From positions 14,454,336-14,518,335 of the forward strand of contig OU744454.1 in NCBI GenBank assembly GCA_916610825.1: 64,000 nt of DNA. Direction: 5' to 3'. This DNA comes from Haliclystus octoradiatus (Eukaryota > Cnidaria > Staurozoa > Stauromedusae > Haliclystidae). Each line of letters begins with the position of its first letter. Positions within the stretch are counted from its first letter, which is position 1. The notes beneath the pieces are model-generated. The model searched no databases. It was not told where the DNA came from and worked only from the letters and a program-made list of their open reading frames with translations. Both the position numbers and the translations under genes were made by a program. Below, in pieces: positions 33,996-45,690 of this stretch.

Positions 33996-36198
33996 TTATT
34001 TCTTCCCAACGACAGGGTAAGATCGTAGGTGAGGGTTGCGGAACAACCAACGGCGACGACCACTGCGACGACGACGGCGTCTACGAAACCAAGGTTTTGG
34101 ATCTGATCGATCTGAAACAGAATATACTAATAAAATAATTGTGTATACAAACTATACATACTGAACGACAGCTTGCACACACGGACTTAATGTGAATATA
34201 ATGGTCAATAGGTGAAAATTATAGTTTTTATTGTTTCCAAACTTTTAAATGACCTTAAAAAAGAATTTGAAGTTTTTTCTTTTTTACATTTCGATGGCGT
34301 TCTACGATCTTCATAGCGTTTCATGATTTTTGTGGTGGTAGTGCAAGAGACTTAGAAACTAGTTTAATGCCGTAGCTCGTCAGATATCGCTGAGCCTGAA
34401 GTGACAAGATTAAGGTTCTCAACTTGATGATTATTAACAAACCTCGACCGCTTTCATCTCTCATCTCATCTGCAATCAACAGGAAATACAAGATAAATTA
34501 GCTAAGAAGTAAAACTAAGATGATAAAGCTATCTAATAAAATGTTCTTGCATTCATATAACCCCCTATCAGTAATCACGGTGCCCAAGAAATCTGCGTGC
34601 AAAAGAATTCCATAAAATTCACCGCAGTTTTGCCAAATAGTCAAAAACATTGAAATAAAATATAGACCCTTGGTATAAGCCTTCAGATCAGCGCAATTTA
34701 TTGATGGCTATATTATACTAAGGAATAATTTCAAGTAAGGTAACGTCAACATCATGGTAGCAGCTATAATATATTGCAGCAATCAGTGTCTTAATTAATT
34801 ATTGTCAACGCAAGATAAATTTATGGTTCATTCAAATTTTGTATTAAATTTCTAACCAAAATTTTCCACATCGTCCATGTTTTTTTGGCATAACAATTTA
34901 TCCTGGGGTCACGATCTTTTCAAAATGCAAAGCATTCGGGTTATGTATATTTCCTTTAAACAATTCTCCAGGGAATCAATGGGATCCAGTGAAAAAGCTC
35001 TATTATACATGTTGACTTGTTTAGCTATCAAGACTTTTTTTTGAAAAAGTCAAAACCCACCTGTAAGCCATTTCAAAATTTGACACAATGAATAATCTTA
35101 TTGAACGAGATAATAATGTTGGCTCAAAAGAAAGTGGAATAGACAAAAATCTCTCTGGATATAGTATCACATTAACAATGGCTTTAGATATATTTGTTTA
35201 CCTAAGTTGTCAGGGCCATCTTCAACATCTTCAAAATCATCTTCTTGTTCTCTATCATCTCGGCGATATGCTGAATTATAAAATATGTTTCATTAGGTGA
35301 GCATTGCTGTAATCATGATAACGTTTAAGTTTCTATTGAAAAGGTAGGGTGTATACACAAATGTATAATTAAATGCGCTCAATGTTAGATAAAACTGAGT
35401 ATCATATGTAAAAGGAAAAAAAGATGAGGCATAAGGCGTTCCCGTAACTATGAGTATTATATGTCTACTTTATTGTATTCTATGTGAAATGAATAGTAAA
35501 TTAGTAATGTTGAATTTATAAATTATTGTTGCTTTTTTGTTTGTAATGCCTTTCCACTCGTTTCAGTTCCAATAATACGAAAACTACATGAATTTCCAAG
35601 CAGACAGATGACACGCATTAACTATAAGATTTGACGTTTAGAAAAATTGAAATTGGATCAAAAAATATATATTTGCAATGTAAGTCCCGGGGGGGGGGGT
35701 AACATAACAAATTTCAGGGACAGGGGGGTGCCAATTTGAATTCAGAATTTTGCCCTTCAAAATTTTGTTTTTCCAAAATTGATACCTCAACAGTATTTTA
35801 TTGAGGCCAAAATGGATAACCCAAATATTTTATTATCAAAGCATATTTGAAAATTGATTACAATTTCGTGGATTTACATCAACATTTTTTTCTCATTGAA
35901 AAACAATGCCTCGAATATTTTGGAAATTCTGAAATAGATACCTCAAAAATTTTTGAAGACCGTGAAAAGCTACCCTCAATAATTAGCACGTCCCCGTATA
36001 CCAACTATTTAAAGTTGCCCCCCGGATGTAAGCCAATGACGAGTCGCTTTGGAAGGAGAAAATCCGAGCCGTTGAACATTTATTGATTACTGAGAGAAGT
36101 CGATATTTTGAGATATTTCTGATATACAATAATAATGACTTACCAGCTGTTGTTAAAGCAACTCCGAAGAGAACCAGCATCAGTAAAGTCAGCCTCAT
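33996..36198 (-). CDS. RP4: secreted acidic-pro / Arg-rich peptide precursor (88 aa)
   Basis: The coding exons are 36198-36144, 35270-35202, 34469-34443 and 34111-33996. The signal is MRLTLLMLVLFGVALTTA. The pro part is AYRRDDREQEDDFEDVEDGP then DNL. The microexon gives DEMRDESGR. The last exon gives DRSDPKPWFRRRRRRR, SGRRRWLFRNPHLR and SYPVVGKK then TAA: 13 Arg in 38 residues, the longest and most basic copy, with an amidation-type end. The KPW...VVGKK shape is the closest of the set to Hydra arminin ends, as far as I recall them. RP4 shares the intron-1 repeat (GGGGTAAC / TCAGGGACAGG) with RP5 and RP6, so these three are the youngest group. Confidence 0.83.
35683..36030. repeat. Inserted repeat in intron 1 of RP4 (also RP5, RP6)
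   Basis: The block starts with GTCCCGGGGGGGGGGGTAAC and contains TCAGGGACAGG, CCAAATATTTTATTATCAAA and TGCCTCGAATATTTTGGAAA. Inverted copies lie at about 38680-39060 in RP5 and 46660-47050 in RP6. It is absent from RP1-RP3 and RP7, so it inserted before RP4-RP6 split. Confidence 0.7.
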
Positions 36199-36383
36199 CT
36201 GAAAATTGAAAAGTAAATCAAGAAAATTATATAAATACCACAGCATTAAGTTTTCAAGTAAATAATTAACTAACATTATAATAGAATATGATTTGTAGCT
36301 TTCTTGATTAATTGGTATATCAATCAGAAATATCGTTGTCAAATAGGAATACCAAATTCGAGCAGATATGAAAATCATCTTAC

Positions 36384-36476
36384 CTTGAAATTGCCTGTCT
36401 TCTCTATTCAACGACCCAAACACACACTTATAATCTACGAGTTTTGCATCTCTTTTAATACTGCAGAGTGAGAGAT
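36384..36476 (-). promoter_or_regulatory. RP4 core promoter and leader exon
   Basis: The block TCTCTCACTCTGCAG is followed by TATTAAAAGAG (about 36450-36460) as TATA element. The leader ends AATTTCAAG at 36384 with donor GTAAGATG. Confidence 0.65.
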
Positions 36477-36519
36477 AATAGATACCCCGATCAAGGAAAT
36501 CGCTTTTCAGCCTTCATTT

Positions 36520-36990
36520 GTCTCATATTTTAGTTCATAATAGCTATTCAATATCACGTTTTGTTGTTGCCACTTCGCCAAACCTACATTTTGGACAGGA
36601 AGACTTTTACTAATTGTTGAAGAGTAATAATTTCGGGAATAATTTCAAAGGGATAGAATCACGATCAAATAAGGAATTCGTTTGTCTCATACTTTTGTTC
36701 ACAATAGCTATTCAATATAATGATTTGTCTTTGCCACTCCCCCAAACATATCTTTTTTGACAGGAAGACTTTTCCACGTTGTTCAAAATAATAATTTCAA
36801 ACTGATAGAATCACGGATCAAATGGAGTCAATATTTCATGTTATGTAATGTTTTGTTGTTGACTTTCCCCCAAACAAACTATTTTAGTGATAGAATCGCG
36901 GATCAAATCATAGTTTACTTCAAAGTGATAGAATCACGATTATTGAATTGGCGTGTTGTATCTCTGTATATAATATACAGAGATACACTG
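36520..36990 (-). promoter_or_regulatory. Tandem upstream repeat units of RP4
   Basis: Two full units and a partial one follow each other (about 36530-36680, 36682-36835, 36836-36960). Each full unit carries GACAGGAAGACTTTT and a TGATAGAATCACG-type palindrome. At 36958-36986 follows a perfect palindrome built from GTATCTCTGTATAT and its complement. Confidence 0.55.
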
Positions 36991-37349
36991 ACGCGTAGTA
37001 TGCTGTCACGCAAAAAGTGTAGCTTGTGAAAAAAAGTTTTTGTAAAACTTTTCAGGTTTCTTAATAAATGATGATGATGATGTGTTGGTCTATCGTAACA
37101 ATCACAAATACAAATTTCAAAATGATAATTAGAAAATAAAATTAGACATTAATTTGCAAAACTGAAAAAGTTGATGATACTCGAATTGGCACAAAATTAG
37201 TTTTTATTGGGAGTGGCACATTTCCTTTGGATTTACGACTGTTCGACTGGTCTTATCCGGGGACTGGGTACTGTAAGAGGTGGGTAATATAGTTATTGGC
37301 TTGAGTAGGCGAGATTATAGTATGATTCGAGATTATCGCAATCAAAAAC

Positions 37350-37859
37350 TGTTATTTATTGTTTATGAGTATTGGTAATGCACATGTCTGAAGTGAATGA
37401 CACGTGATTAGATAGCTGATTATAGATAATTATGTCATAGTTCAGTTTGGAATCATAATAAGACACGAAGCACGATTAAGCATACACTAATTTGTCCTCT
37501 GCTTATTATCAATTGTTACTTTATACTAATATATAAAGTTGGCGACGAGGATCAATTAAATAAAAAAAACGAATAACATTACAAGTATAGAGACGGATAA
37601 AAAAATGCCAAAAGAAAAGGAGTCATCTAGCAATATGGTTCAACCTTTATCGGTTCAGTTGATTGCGAAAATTCCGGAATATTCAGAGGGAGATGAATGG
37701 GATCATTTTGCAGAAAGATTGGAAAGCTATATGAACGTAAATGGAGTGACAGGAGAAAGGAGAGCTGCCATACTGATCACGGTTTTAGATGCACCAACCT
37801 ACCGCTTACTGAAAGATTTGGCATTCCCGGATGCGATTAGACAAACTGGTAGACATTGA
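37350..37859 (+). mobile_element. 5' fragment of a Ty3/gypsy-type element with gag start
   Basis: A TTGGCGACGAGGATC primer-binding-type sequence at 37539-37553 follows an LTR-like segment starting TGTTATTTATTG near 37350. A frame at 37605-37859 encodes MPKEKESSSNMVQPLS and then IPEYSEGDEWDHFAERLESY, the usual start of gypsy/Mag-type Gag. It ends at a junction (37850-37860) after only 84 codons. The rest of the element is missing. Confidence 0.65.
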
Positions 37860-38039
37860 GACCACCTGCGCGTGCATGTGCCGTAACATATCTAAAGCGG
37901 TCACTGTTCTCTCATTGTGCGGCCAAGGCCTAACACGCAAGTTATCTGAACAAAATGGCGATTAGAGGCAGACGTAAAACGAAAGAACCATCTGATTTAT
38001 GTAGCAGAAAACTCCACATTTTCTATATCTTCGTGAACA

Positions 38040-38285
38040 TTGAATTGAATTGAATGGTATTGAATAGCTATTGTGAACAAAAATATGAGACAAACGAATT
38101 CCTTATTTGATCGTGATTCTATCCCTTTGAAATTATTCCCGAAATTATTACTCTTCAACAATTAGTAAAAGTCTTCCTGTCCAAAATTTAGGTTTGGTGA
38201 AGTGTCAACAACAAAACGTGATATTGAATAGCTATTATGAACTAAAATATGAGACAAATGAAGGCTGAAAAGCGATTTCCTTGAT
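38040..38285 (+). promoter_or_regulatory. Upstream repeat units of RP5
   Basis: One full unit and part of a second, with GATCGTGATTCTATCCCTTT, AAAAGTCTTCCTGTCC and two GAATAGCTATT words. Gypsy-fragment sequence abuts it on the left. Confidence 0.5.
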
Positions 38286-38299
38286 CGGGGTATCTATTA

Positions 38300-38391
38300 T
38301 CTCTCACTCTGCAGTATTAAAAGAGAAGCAAAACTCGTAGATTATCAGTGTGTGTTTGGGTCGTTGAACTGAGAAGACAGGCAATTTCAAG
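38300..38391 (+). promoter_or_regulatory. RP5 core promoter and leader exon
   Basis: CTATTATCTCTCACTCTGCA is followed by TATTAAAAGAG (38315-38325). The leader ends GCAATTTCAAG at 38391 with donor GTAAGATG. Confidence 0.65.
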
Positions 38392-38576
38392 GTAAGATGA
38401 TTTTCATATCTGCTCGAATTTGATATTCTTATTTGACAACGATATTTCTGATTGATATACCAATTAATCAAGAAAGCTACATATTATCTTCTATTATAAT
38501 GTTAGTTAATTATTTACTTGAAAACTCAATGCTGTGGTATTTATATAATTTTCTTGATTTACTTTTCAATTTTCAG

Positions 38577-41500
38577 ATGAGGCTGACTTTACTGATGCTG
38601 GTTCTCTTCGGAGTTGCTTTAACAATCGCTGGTAAGTCATTATTATTGTATAGGATTTTCTCCTTCCAAAGCGACTCGTCATTGGTTTACATCCGGGGGG
38701 TAACTTTAAATAGTTGGTATACGGGGACGTGCTAATTATTGAGGGTAGCTTTTCACGGTCTTCGAAAATTTTTTAGGTATCTATTTCAGAATTTCCAAAA
38801 TATTCGAGGCATTGTTTTTCAATGAGAAAAAAATGTTGATGTAAATCCTCGAAATTGTAATCAATTTTCAAATATGCTTTGATAATAAAATATTTGGGTT
38901 ATCCATTTTGGCCTCAATAAAATACTGTTGAGGTACCAATTTTAGAAAAACAAAATTTTGAAGGGCAAAATTCTGAATTCAAATTGGCACCCCCCCTGTC
39001 CCTGAAATTTCTTATGTTACCCCCCCCTCCCGATGCTTACATTGCAAATATATTTTTTTGATCCTGTTTCAATTTTTCTAAACGTCAAATCTTATAGTTA
39101 ATGCGTGTCATCTGTCTGCTTGGAAATTCATGTAGTTTTATAATTATTGGAACTGAAATGAGTGGAAAGGCATTACAAACAAAAAAGCAACAATAATTTA
39201 TAAATTTCAACATTACTAATTTACTATTCATTTCACATAGAATACAATAAAGTAGACATATAATACTCATAGTAATGGAAACGCCTTATGCCTCATCTAT
39301 TTTTCCTTTTACATATGATGCTCAGTTGTATCTAACATTGAGCGCATTATTAAGAAAGTAATATTAATATGGTAAATAATGATAAAGTAGTTTCAAGAAG
39401 GTAAACGGATCCAATCAATAAGTCATTGTATACAAACTTGAATATATAATATAAATGATCAAAATGGTCAAGGAGAGCACTCAATCTAAAACAGCTACTC
39501 CAGACTATCATTAAACTCCAAAACTGCCCTCATATCCGACCTCCTTTACATATACATAAAACTATAGATGTGAAACATGAAAGTGAGGCTAATAGAGATA
39601 TAAGGTTATTAACGTTTGCATAACATTTCCTCCCGTTTTGGAAAGCGTTAGCAGTAATCTAAAATATTAATTAAAAAATAGTAAAATGTTTAATCTAAGT
39701 ATTAACTAAAGTAGTGGCATGTAAGCTTTAAATTGAAGATAATTTAAAATTTTATACAGTATTAGCATTATGAAAGTCTTTCAATAATAACTGTAACGGT
39801 GGACTTTTTAAATAGCTTCCTGGCTCCCACGTTGCATCTGCTTCGGAGTAGCCCTTCCATTTAACTAAATACGAATATCCTTTACCACGCTTCTTACAAT
39901 CTAAAATTCTTTTAACAGGAAAATAACCATCTGGAAGGGTCTCTTCAGGTTTAGTGTTGCACAAAATATCTTTTAGATTATCATCACGTTTATTCCATGG
40001 TTCCAAATTACGTACATGTGCTGATTGAGGAGCGTACTTGTAAACTTTAGAAACACGTTCTATTAAGTAGCTATCATTGTCTCGAGCTTCAGTTACTTCA
40101 AATGGACCATCAAACATAGGTTGCAGTTTACGCGATATACCGACTTCAAAGTTATTATTTCTTTTCCGTACAAAATCTCCAATTGCGAATTTTAATGATC
40201 GATGCTTTTTTTGATTCTTTGATCTGTTGGTCATTTCTTTGGCTAATTTTTTATTGTAGCGGCGAACTACACTTTGAGCTGATAAGGCTAATTCGGCAAA
40301 ACGATGGATAGATGATTCAACTTTCTCTTCTTCAGACGGTTTTGAAGAAGATTCCTTCCAAGCGTCTAACGGTGTATTTGGCTCTCGGCCATATAGCGCA
40401 TAAAAAGGAGCAACCTTCGTTTCTGCATGTGGAGTAGTGTTATATGCATATGCAACATGCTGAGCAAATATATGCCAATCATTGTAATTTTCATTCACAT
40501 AATGTCTAAGCATAGCCATAATGTCACTATTTCTTCTTTCACACCACCCATTACATTGCGGATTATAAGGGCTAGTGAAACGTTGATCTATTTTCATACG
40601 TGAAGAGATAGAGAACATTAGTTTATTTCTGAATGCTTTCCCTCTATCCGTTAAAATTTCAAGAGGAGTACCATGAACTAGAAATACTTTATCTACTAGG
40701 AAGCTAGCTACAGTTAAAGCATCAGTAGATTTTGTAGGTTCAATAATAGTCAAACGTGTAAAATGATCAACAAATACCAATAAATGTCTATGGCCTTCAG
40801 CTGAAGGTGTCAAAGGTCCAATGTAATCTAGACTAATTCGATCGAAAGGCTTTAATGATATAAGTGGGTGTATCTCTCCACCCTTTGGCTTCCTAGATAC
40901 TTTATTACGTTGATAAGTAGTACACGACGTAACATAATCAACCACATCTTGATATGAACCTTTCCAATAGTATTTACCAACTAATCTTGCCCATGTTCGT
41001 TTTATACCTAAATGGCCTGATAATGGCATATCATGAAGTTCCTTTAATATTGGTATTCGTAATTGATTAGGAACACATAATTGGAATCTACCTTCAAATT
41101 TACCACCAGGAATTCTATTTAATAAACCAGAGATAATAGCATAATTATGATACTGATTCATATCATTTTGTTTTGTAATATTATCATCATTTGTATGTTC
41201 TATTGTATTAGATAAATATTCAATTCCCGGCCGAGCCCCCAATTATTAAGAAAGTAATATTAATATGGTAAATAATGATAAAGTAGTTTCAAGAAGGTAA
41301 CCGGATCCAATCAATAAGTCATTGTATACAAACTTGAATATATAATATAAATGATCAAAATGGTCAAGGAGAGCACTCAATCTAAAACAGCTACTCCAGA
41401 CTATCATTAAACTCCAAAAATGCCCTTTTATCCGACCTCCTTTACATATACATAAAACTATAGATGTAAAACATGAAAGTGAGGCTAATAGAGATATAAG

Positions 41501-43030
41501 GTTTTTAACGTTTGCATAACAGCATTTAATTATATATTTGTGTATATACCCTACCTTTTCAATAGAAATTTAAACGTTATCATGATTACAGCAATGCTCA
41601 CCTAATGAAACATATTTTATATTTCAGCATATCGCCGAGATAGAGAACATGAAGATGATTTTGAAGATGTTGAAGATGGCCCTGACAGCTTAGGTAAACA
41701 AATATATCTAAAGCCATTGTTTATGTGATACTATATCCAGAGACATTTTTGTCTCTTCCACTCCTTTTGAGCCAACATTATTGTCTCGTTTAATACGATA
41801 TTTTATTTGTGTCAAATTTTGAAATGGCTTACAGGTGGGCTTTGACTTGCAAGAAGAATTCTTAATAGCTAAACAAGTCAACATGTATAATAGAGCTTTT
41901 TCACTGGATCCCATTGATTCCCTGGAGAATTGTTTAAAGGAAATATACATAACCCGAATGTTTTGCATTTTGAAAAGATCGTAAAGCCAGGATAAATTGT
42001 TATGCCTAAAACAGTTAAACATGGACGATGTGAAAAAGTTTGGTTAGAAATTTATTTGAATGAACTATAACTTTATCTTGCGTTGACAATAATTAATTAA
42101 TACACTGATTGCTGCAATATATTATAGCTGCTACCATGATGTTGACGTTACCTTACTTGAAATTATTCCTTAGTATAATATAGCCATCAATAAATTGCGC
42201 TGATCTGAAGGCTTATACCAAGGGTCTATATTTTATTTCAATGTTTTTGACTGTTTGGCAAAACTGCGCTGAATTTTATGGAATTCTTTTGCACGCAGAT
42301 TTCTTGGGCACCGTGATTACTGATAGGGGGTTATATGAATGCAAGAACATTTTATTAGATAGCTTTATCATCTTAGTTTTACTTCTTAGCTAATTTATTT
42401 TGAATTTCCTGTTGATTGCAGATGAGATGAGAGATGAAAGCGGTCGAGGTTTGTTTGAACAAAATAGTTTTATAAAAAAAGCTTGTATATGATGCATTAT
42501 AATTTTCTCAAACAATGTAACTGAAAAAGGGCTCTAAATATCCGTAATAAGTATTAAGTTGAGAACCTAAAATTTCTCACTTCAGGCTCAGCGATATCTG
42601 ACGAGCCTCGGCATTAAACGAATTGCTAAGTCTCTTTGCACTATCACCACAAAATTCATGAAACGCTATGAAGATGTCGTAGAACGCCATCGGAATGTAA
42701 AAAAGAAAAAACTAGAAATCGTTTTTTAAGGTCATTAAAAAGTTTGAAGACAATAAAAACTATAATTTTCACCTATTGACAATTATATTCACATTAAGAT
42801 GTGAAAATGACATGAAACGCCATGAATTTTCACTCTTTTTACATTTTATGCGTCCGTGTGTGCAAGCCTTCGTTCAGTATGTATATATTGTATACACAAT
42901 TATTTTATTAGTATATTCTGTTTCAGATCGATCAGATCCAAAACCTTGGTTTGGTAGACGCCGCCGTAGCAGTGGTCGTCGTCGTCGGTGGTTCGGCAGC
43001 AGCCCTCACTCTGGCATTGGGAAGAAATAA
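38577..43030 (+). CDS. RP5: secreted acidic-pro / Arg-rich peptide precursor (83 aa)
   Basis: The coding exons are 38577-38631, 41628-41693, 42422-42448 and 42927-43030. The signal is MRLTLLMLVLFGVALTIA. The pro part is AYRRDREHEDDFEDVEDGP then DSL. The microexon gives DEMRDESGR. The last exon gives DRSDPKPWFGRRRR, SSGRRRRWFG and SSPHSGIGKK then TAA. Intron 1 is about 3 kb because a chromovirus derivative inserted in antisense. RP5 and RP6 are direct tandem copies: their last exons share DRSDPKPW and PH-x-GIGKK. The microexon donor GTTTGT is retained. Confidence 0.82.
39349..41521 (-). mobile_element. Internally deleted Ty3/gypsy chromovirus in RP5 intron 1
   Basis: Two near-identical 277-bp LTRs (39349-39625 and 41245-41521) start TGTTATGCAAACG on the minus strand. 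A GCATT duplication flanks the element; the uninterrupted site GAGCGCATTTAATTAT is visible in the RP6 intron near 47320. The right (5') LTR is followed by a primer-site sequence TTGGGGGCTCGGCCGGGA. A purine tract (AACGGGAGGAAA) precedes the left (3') LTR. Gag, protease, reverse transcriptase and RNase H are missing: the primer site is joined almost directly to integrase. Recent and non-autonomous. Confidence 0.88.
39752..41242 (-). CDS. Chromovirus integrase with C-terminal chromodomain
   Basis: The 496-codon frame contains an N-terminal zinc-binding region (ELHDMPLSGHLG ... YVTSCTTYQRNK) in which the last of the HHCC ligands is Tyr instead of Cys. The catalytic core has the three acidic residues in FDRISLDYIGPL, LEILTDRGKAF and NGWCERRNSDI. 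A chromodomain follows near the end (VKRILDCKKR, YLVKWKGYSEADATWEP). It would normally be the end of a Pol polyprotein; here it begins in the primer-binding site and has no proper start before MNQYHNYA. The changed zinc ligand and missing partners make activity unlikely. Confidence 0.85.
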   Translation of the reverse strand: MGARPGIEYLSNTIEHTNDDNITKQNDMNQYHNYAIISGLLNRIPGGKFEGRFQLCVPNQLRIPILKELHDMPLSGHLGIKRTWARLVGKYYWKGSYQDVVDYVTSCTTYQRNKVSRKPKGGEIHPLISLKPFDRISLDYIGPLTPSAEGHRHLLVFVDHFTRLTIIEPTKSTDALTVASFLVDKVFLVHGTPLEILTDRGKAFRNKLMFSISSRMKIDQRFTSPYNPQCNGWCERRNSDIMAMLRHYVNENYNDWHIFAQHVAYAYNTTPHAETKVAPFYALYGREPNTPLDAWKESSSKPSEEEKVESSIHRFAELALSAQSVVRRYNKKLAKEMTNRSKNQKKHRSLKFAIGDFVRKRNNNFEVGISRKLQPMFDGPFEVTEARDNDSYLIERVSKVYKYAPQSAHVRNLEPWNKRDDNLKDILCNTKPEETLPDGYFPVKRILDCKKRGKGYSYLVKWKGYSEADATWEPGSYLKSPPLQLLLKDFHNANTV

Positions 43031-44471
43031 GCATCCGGTGACATTGCTTCCATGTCAGCTCTTGTTGCTTGTTTTGTATTACCGTTATACATATTGCATG
43101 TAAACAACATTTGTTGCTTCAATTCTTCATTTTGCTATCATCAAATTAAATGTAGATCAATCGATGTAATGCTATTTTTATTCATAATTTACAACACCTC
43201 ATGGGTGGTGTGGGGTGACTATGGGCAATCAACGCAACTCTTCTTGCCTAAAAGTGTGACACATTTATTCTTAGATATTATAGATCCGAACACACGATCA
43301 TATTTCTTAATCAAGGGAGATTCGTTTCAGTCCGAAGGGCAAGGGCCATCATTATCGTCTTTCATCATCATCATCTTTATTTATATTTACTAGTTTTCTA
43401 CTGTTCAGTACAAATTATATGAAACACTTAATGAAACACTTACCATTAGAGCAAATTAGAGCAAGATATGTTTCACAGAATAGCATGGATGGATATGGTC
43501 CAAATCAAGTGAAATTTATCTGAACAAATTTTCCGTTATTCTTTCTGATGTCAATTGGGGTCTAAAAAAAATTCCATGCAAAGCTTCATTCTAATAAGAC
43601 AACGTTTCGGGGTGGTGCATCCCTGTTTAAATATACATCGTTCCGTTTTGTTTTCTTTACCTTCTCCACAGTCTAGCAGCGTTAAATCAAACAGTTTGCC
43701 TCTCTAAAAGCAATTAATTTCGTACACGTCAAAAGGTTTGTGTGATTAAATTTGACTCAAACAGGAAGTATCAAGTACATGAAAAAAGTCATATATCTTT
43801 GCAGTAGGAAAAAGTCGTTCATCTATAATTAAAATATGGATTACAAATATAGTTATTAATAGTTACTTTGCATTCGCAAGTTATTAAGTTGAATAATTTA
43901 AATCATTTATCCATAATCTAAGCCGCACTGTTTAGTTAAGGACATGAGGACTTTCTCAGTTCAGGCTCGGCGATAACTGACAAGCTACGAGATGAATTGC
44001 TAATGCTATGAAATCGTCGTAAAATACCATCGAAATGTAAACAAGTTAAACAACGAAATTTAAGGCCATGAAAAAGTTTGAAAACAGTACAAACAATTGT
44101 ATTCATGTATTAACAATCATATTCATAATAAAATGTCATAATGCCATGAAATAGTGTGCAACATAATTTTATCAAATCTGTTGACATGGGAATTGTTGGA
44201 AGGAGAAGTTGTGTTGTTGTGCCTCATTTCTATTCTTATTGTTAACTTAGCCTCTTAATTAAATATGAATAGGATGTTTTATTTTAAGATTAGAATGTGG
44301 AGTATGCAGTGTGAAGAACATGCGAGACTATATGATTGTAAACATCTTAATTAAAGTTATTATGAAACATTTCTATTCTCTTTGTCATTATCTATGATCT
44401 ATCATACAAACCATTTGGATTGAGACTTGAAGCTCAATACACAAATATTTAATTAGTATTTTCTCTTTCAG
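43031..44471. other. RP5 3' flank, P-element empty site and truncated RP intron
   Basis: 43031-43560 is RP-type 3' flank. At 43661-43667 lies CTTCTCC, the uninterrupted counterpart of the P-type element's target at 49693 / 55224. From about 43930 the sequence matches RP intron 3 (TTCAGGCTCGGCGATAACTG), leading to the orphan exon. No microexon, pro or signal exon is present here. Confidence 0.65.
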
Positions 44472-44542
44472 ATCAATCAGATCCAAACGGTTGGGATAGA
44501 GATCGCCCACGGTGGGGACTGGGCCGTCGCCGCACATTATAG
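44472..44542 (+). pseudogene. Orphan RP last exon with early stop
   Basis: After a CTCTTTCAG acceptor the frame reads DQSDPNGWDRDRPRWG, then LGRRRTL and TAG at 44540-44542. The nucleotides after the stop (CATATAAAAAGAAATAA) still show the ancestral lysine-stop end out of frame. KPW is changed to NGW. It has no upstream exons of its own but could serve as an alternative last exon of RP5 (same strand and phase). Its 3' flank up to ~45500 matches, inverted, the flank of RP7. Confidence 0.65.
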
Positions 44543-45690
44543 CATATAAAAAGAAATAACGAAAAGCTGTGCCATGGCTTCAAGTCAATTCTTGTTGCAC
44601 ATTTTGTATTACTGTTATTAATATTGCATGTAAACAACTTTTCTTGCATTCGTTTTGATTTTCTATCATCAAATTAAATCAATCGGTATGATGCTAATAC
44701 TTGTATTCATAACTTCCAACTTTTCGTATGGGCGGGGCGGCTATGGGCAATCAACGCAACCCTTATTGCCTAGATATGTGGCGTATTTATTCTTAGATAC
44801 TTTTAATACAAACATACGATCATATGTCCTAATCAAGGAAGATTTGTTTCAGTCCATAGGGCCATCATTATTATCTGAAGCTACATATACATTAGCATAA
44901 ATACATAAAACATTCACAATTTGAAGAACTAATCTAGTACCACGCTTTTCAATAAATATATACATCTTGGGCCATGATTGGGAAATGTATTGGATTTAGT
45001 TGTCGGGAAGTTAATGATATGTTTCATCTAATGACGAGTATGTCCATGTCCAAACAATTAAATGCTAAAAATGCGGAATAGGTAAGAACTTGAAATGGCA
45101 TTTGAATGAGATTTAATTAAAAGGTTGACATATGTGGAACATTAAAAATTGGATGGGAACTAAATTAATAATTTCATCAATATCTCAGTATTATTTTGTT
45201 TTGAATTTATCAAACCGTTTATTTTATAATTTCCAGCTGAATTTAAATCGTAAAATGAGACAATCACCGATGTGAAATAGGTATCTGTTCCGTTACGTAG
45301 GAATTATTTGAAAAACCATGTAAATCAGAAAGGCAGCCTTCAAATTTGACTAATTGAGTGGTTTTCGATTGCGATAATCTCGAATCATACTATAATCTTG
45401 CCTACTTAAGCCAATAACTATATTCCCCACCTCTTACAGTACCCAGTCCCCGGATAACACCAGTCGTAAATCCAAAGGAAATGTGCTACTCCCAATAAAA
45501 ACTTAAGTAAAATTTTGTACCAATTCGAGTTTCATCAACTTTTTCAGTTTTGAAATTATTGTCTAATTTTATTTTATAATTATCATTTTGAAATTAGTAT
45601 TTGTGATTGTTACGATAGGCCAACACATCATCATCATCATCATTTATTCAGAAACCTGATAAGTTTTACAAAAGCTTTTTTTCACAAGCT
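44543..45690. other. RP-type flanks, no gene
   Basis: 44580-45300 matches 60000-60780 in inverted orientation; 45340-45690 matches 37040-37340 inverted. Small frames here are fragments of repeated flank sequence. Confidence 0.6.

Noticed and set aside
36757..37029. 90-codon frame repeated at 45682
   Set aside because: Repeated because the upstream regulatory units are duplicated; codons have no domain and the frame crosses a palindrome.
43052..43393. 113-codon frame downstream of RP5
   Set aside because: Lies in the duplicated 3' flank; the paralogous flank after RP6 does not preserve the frame.
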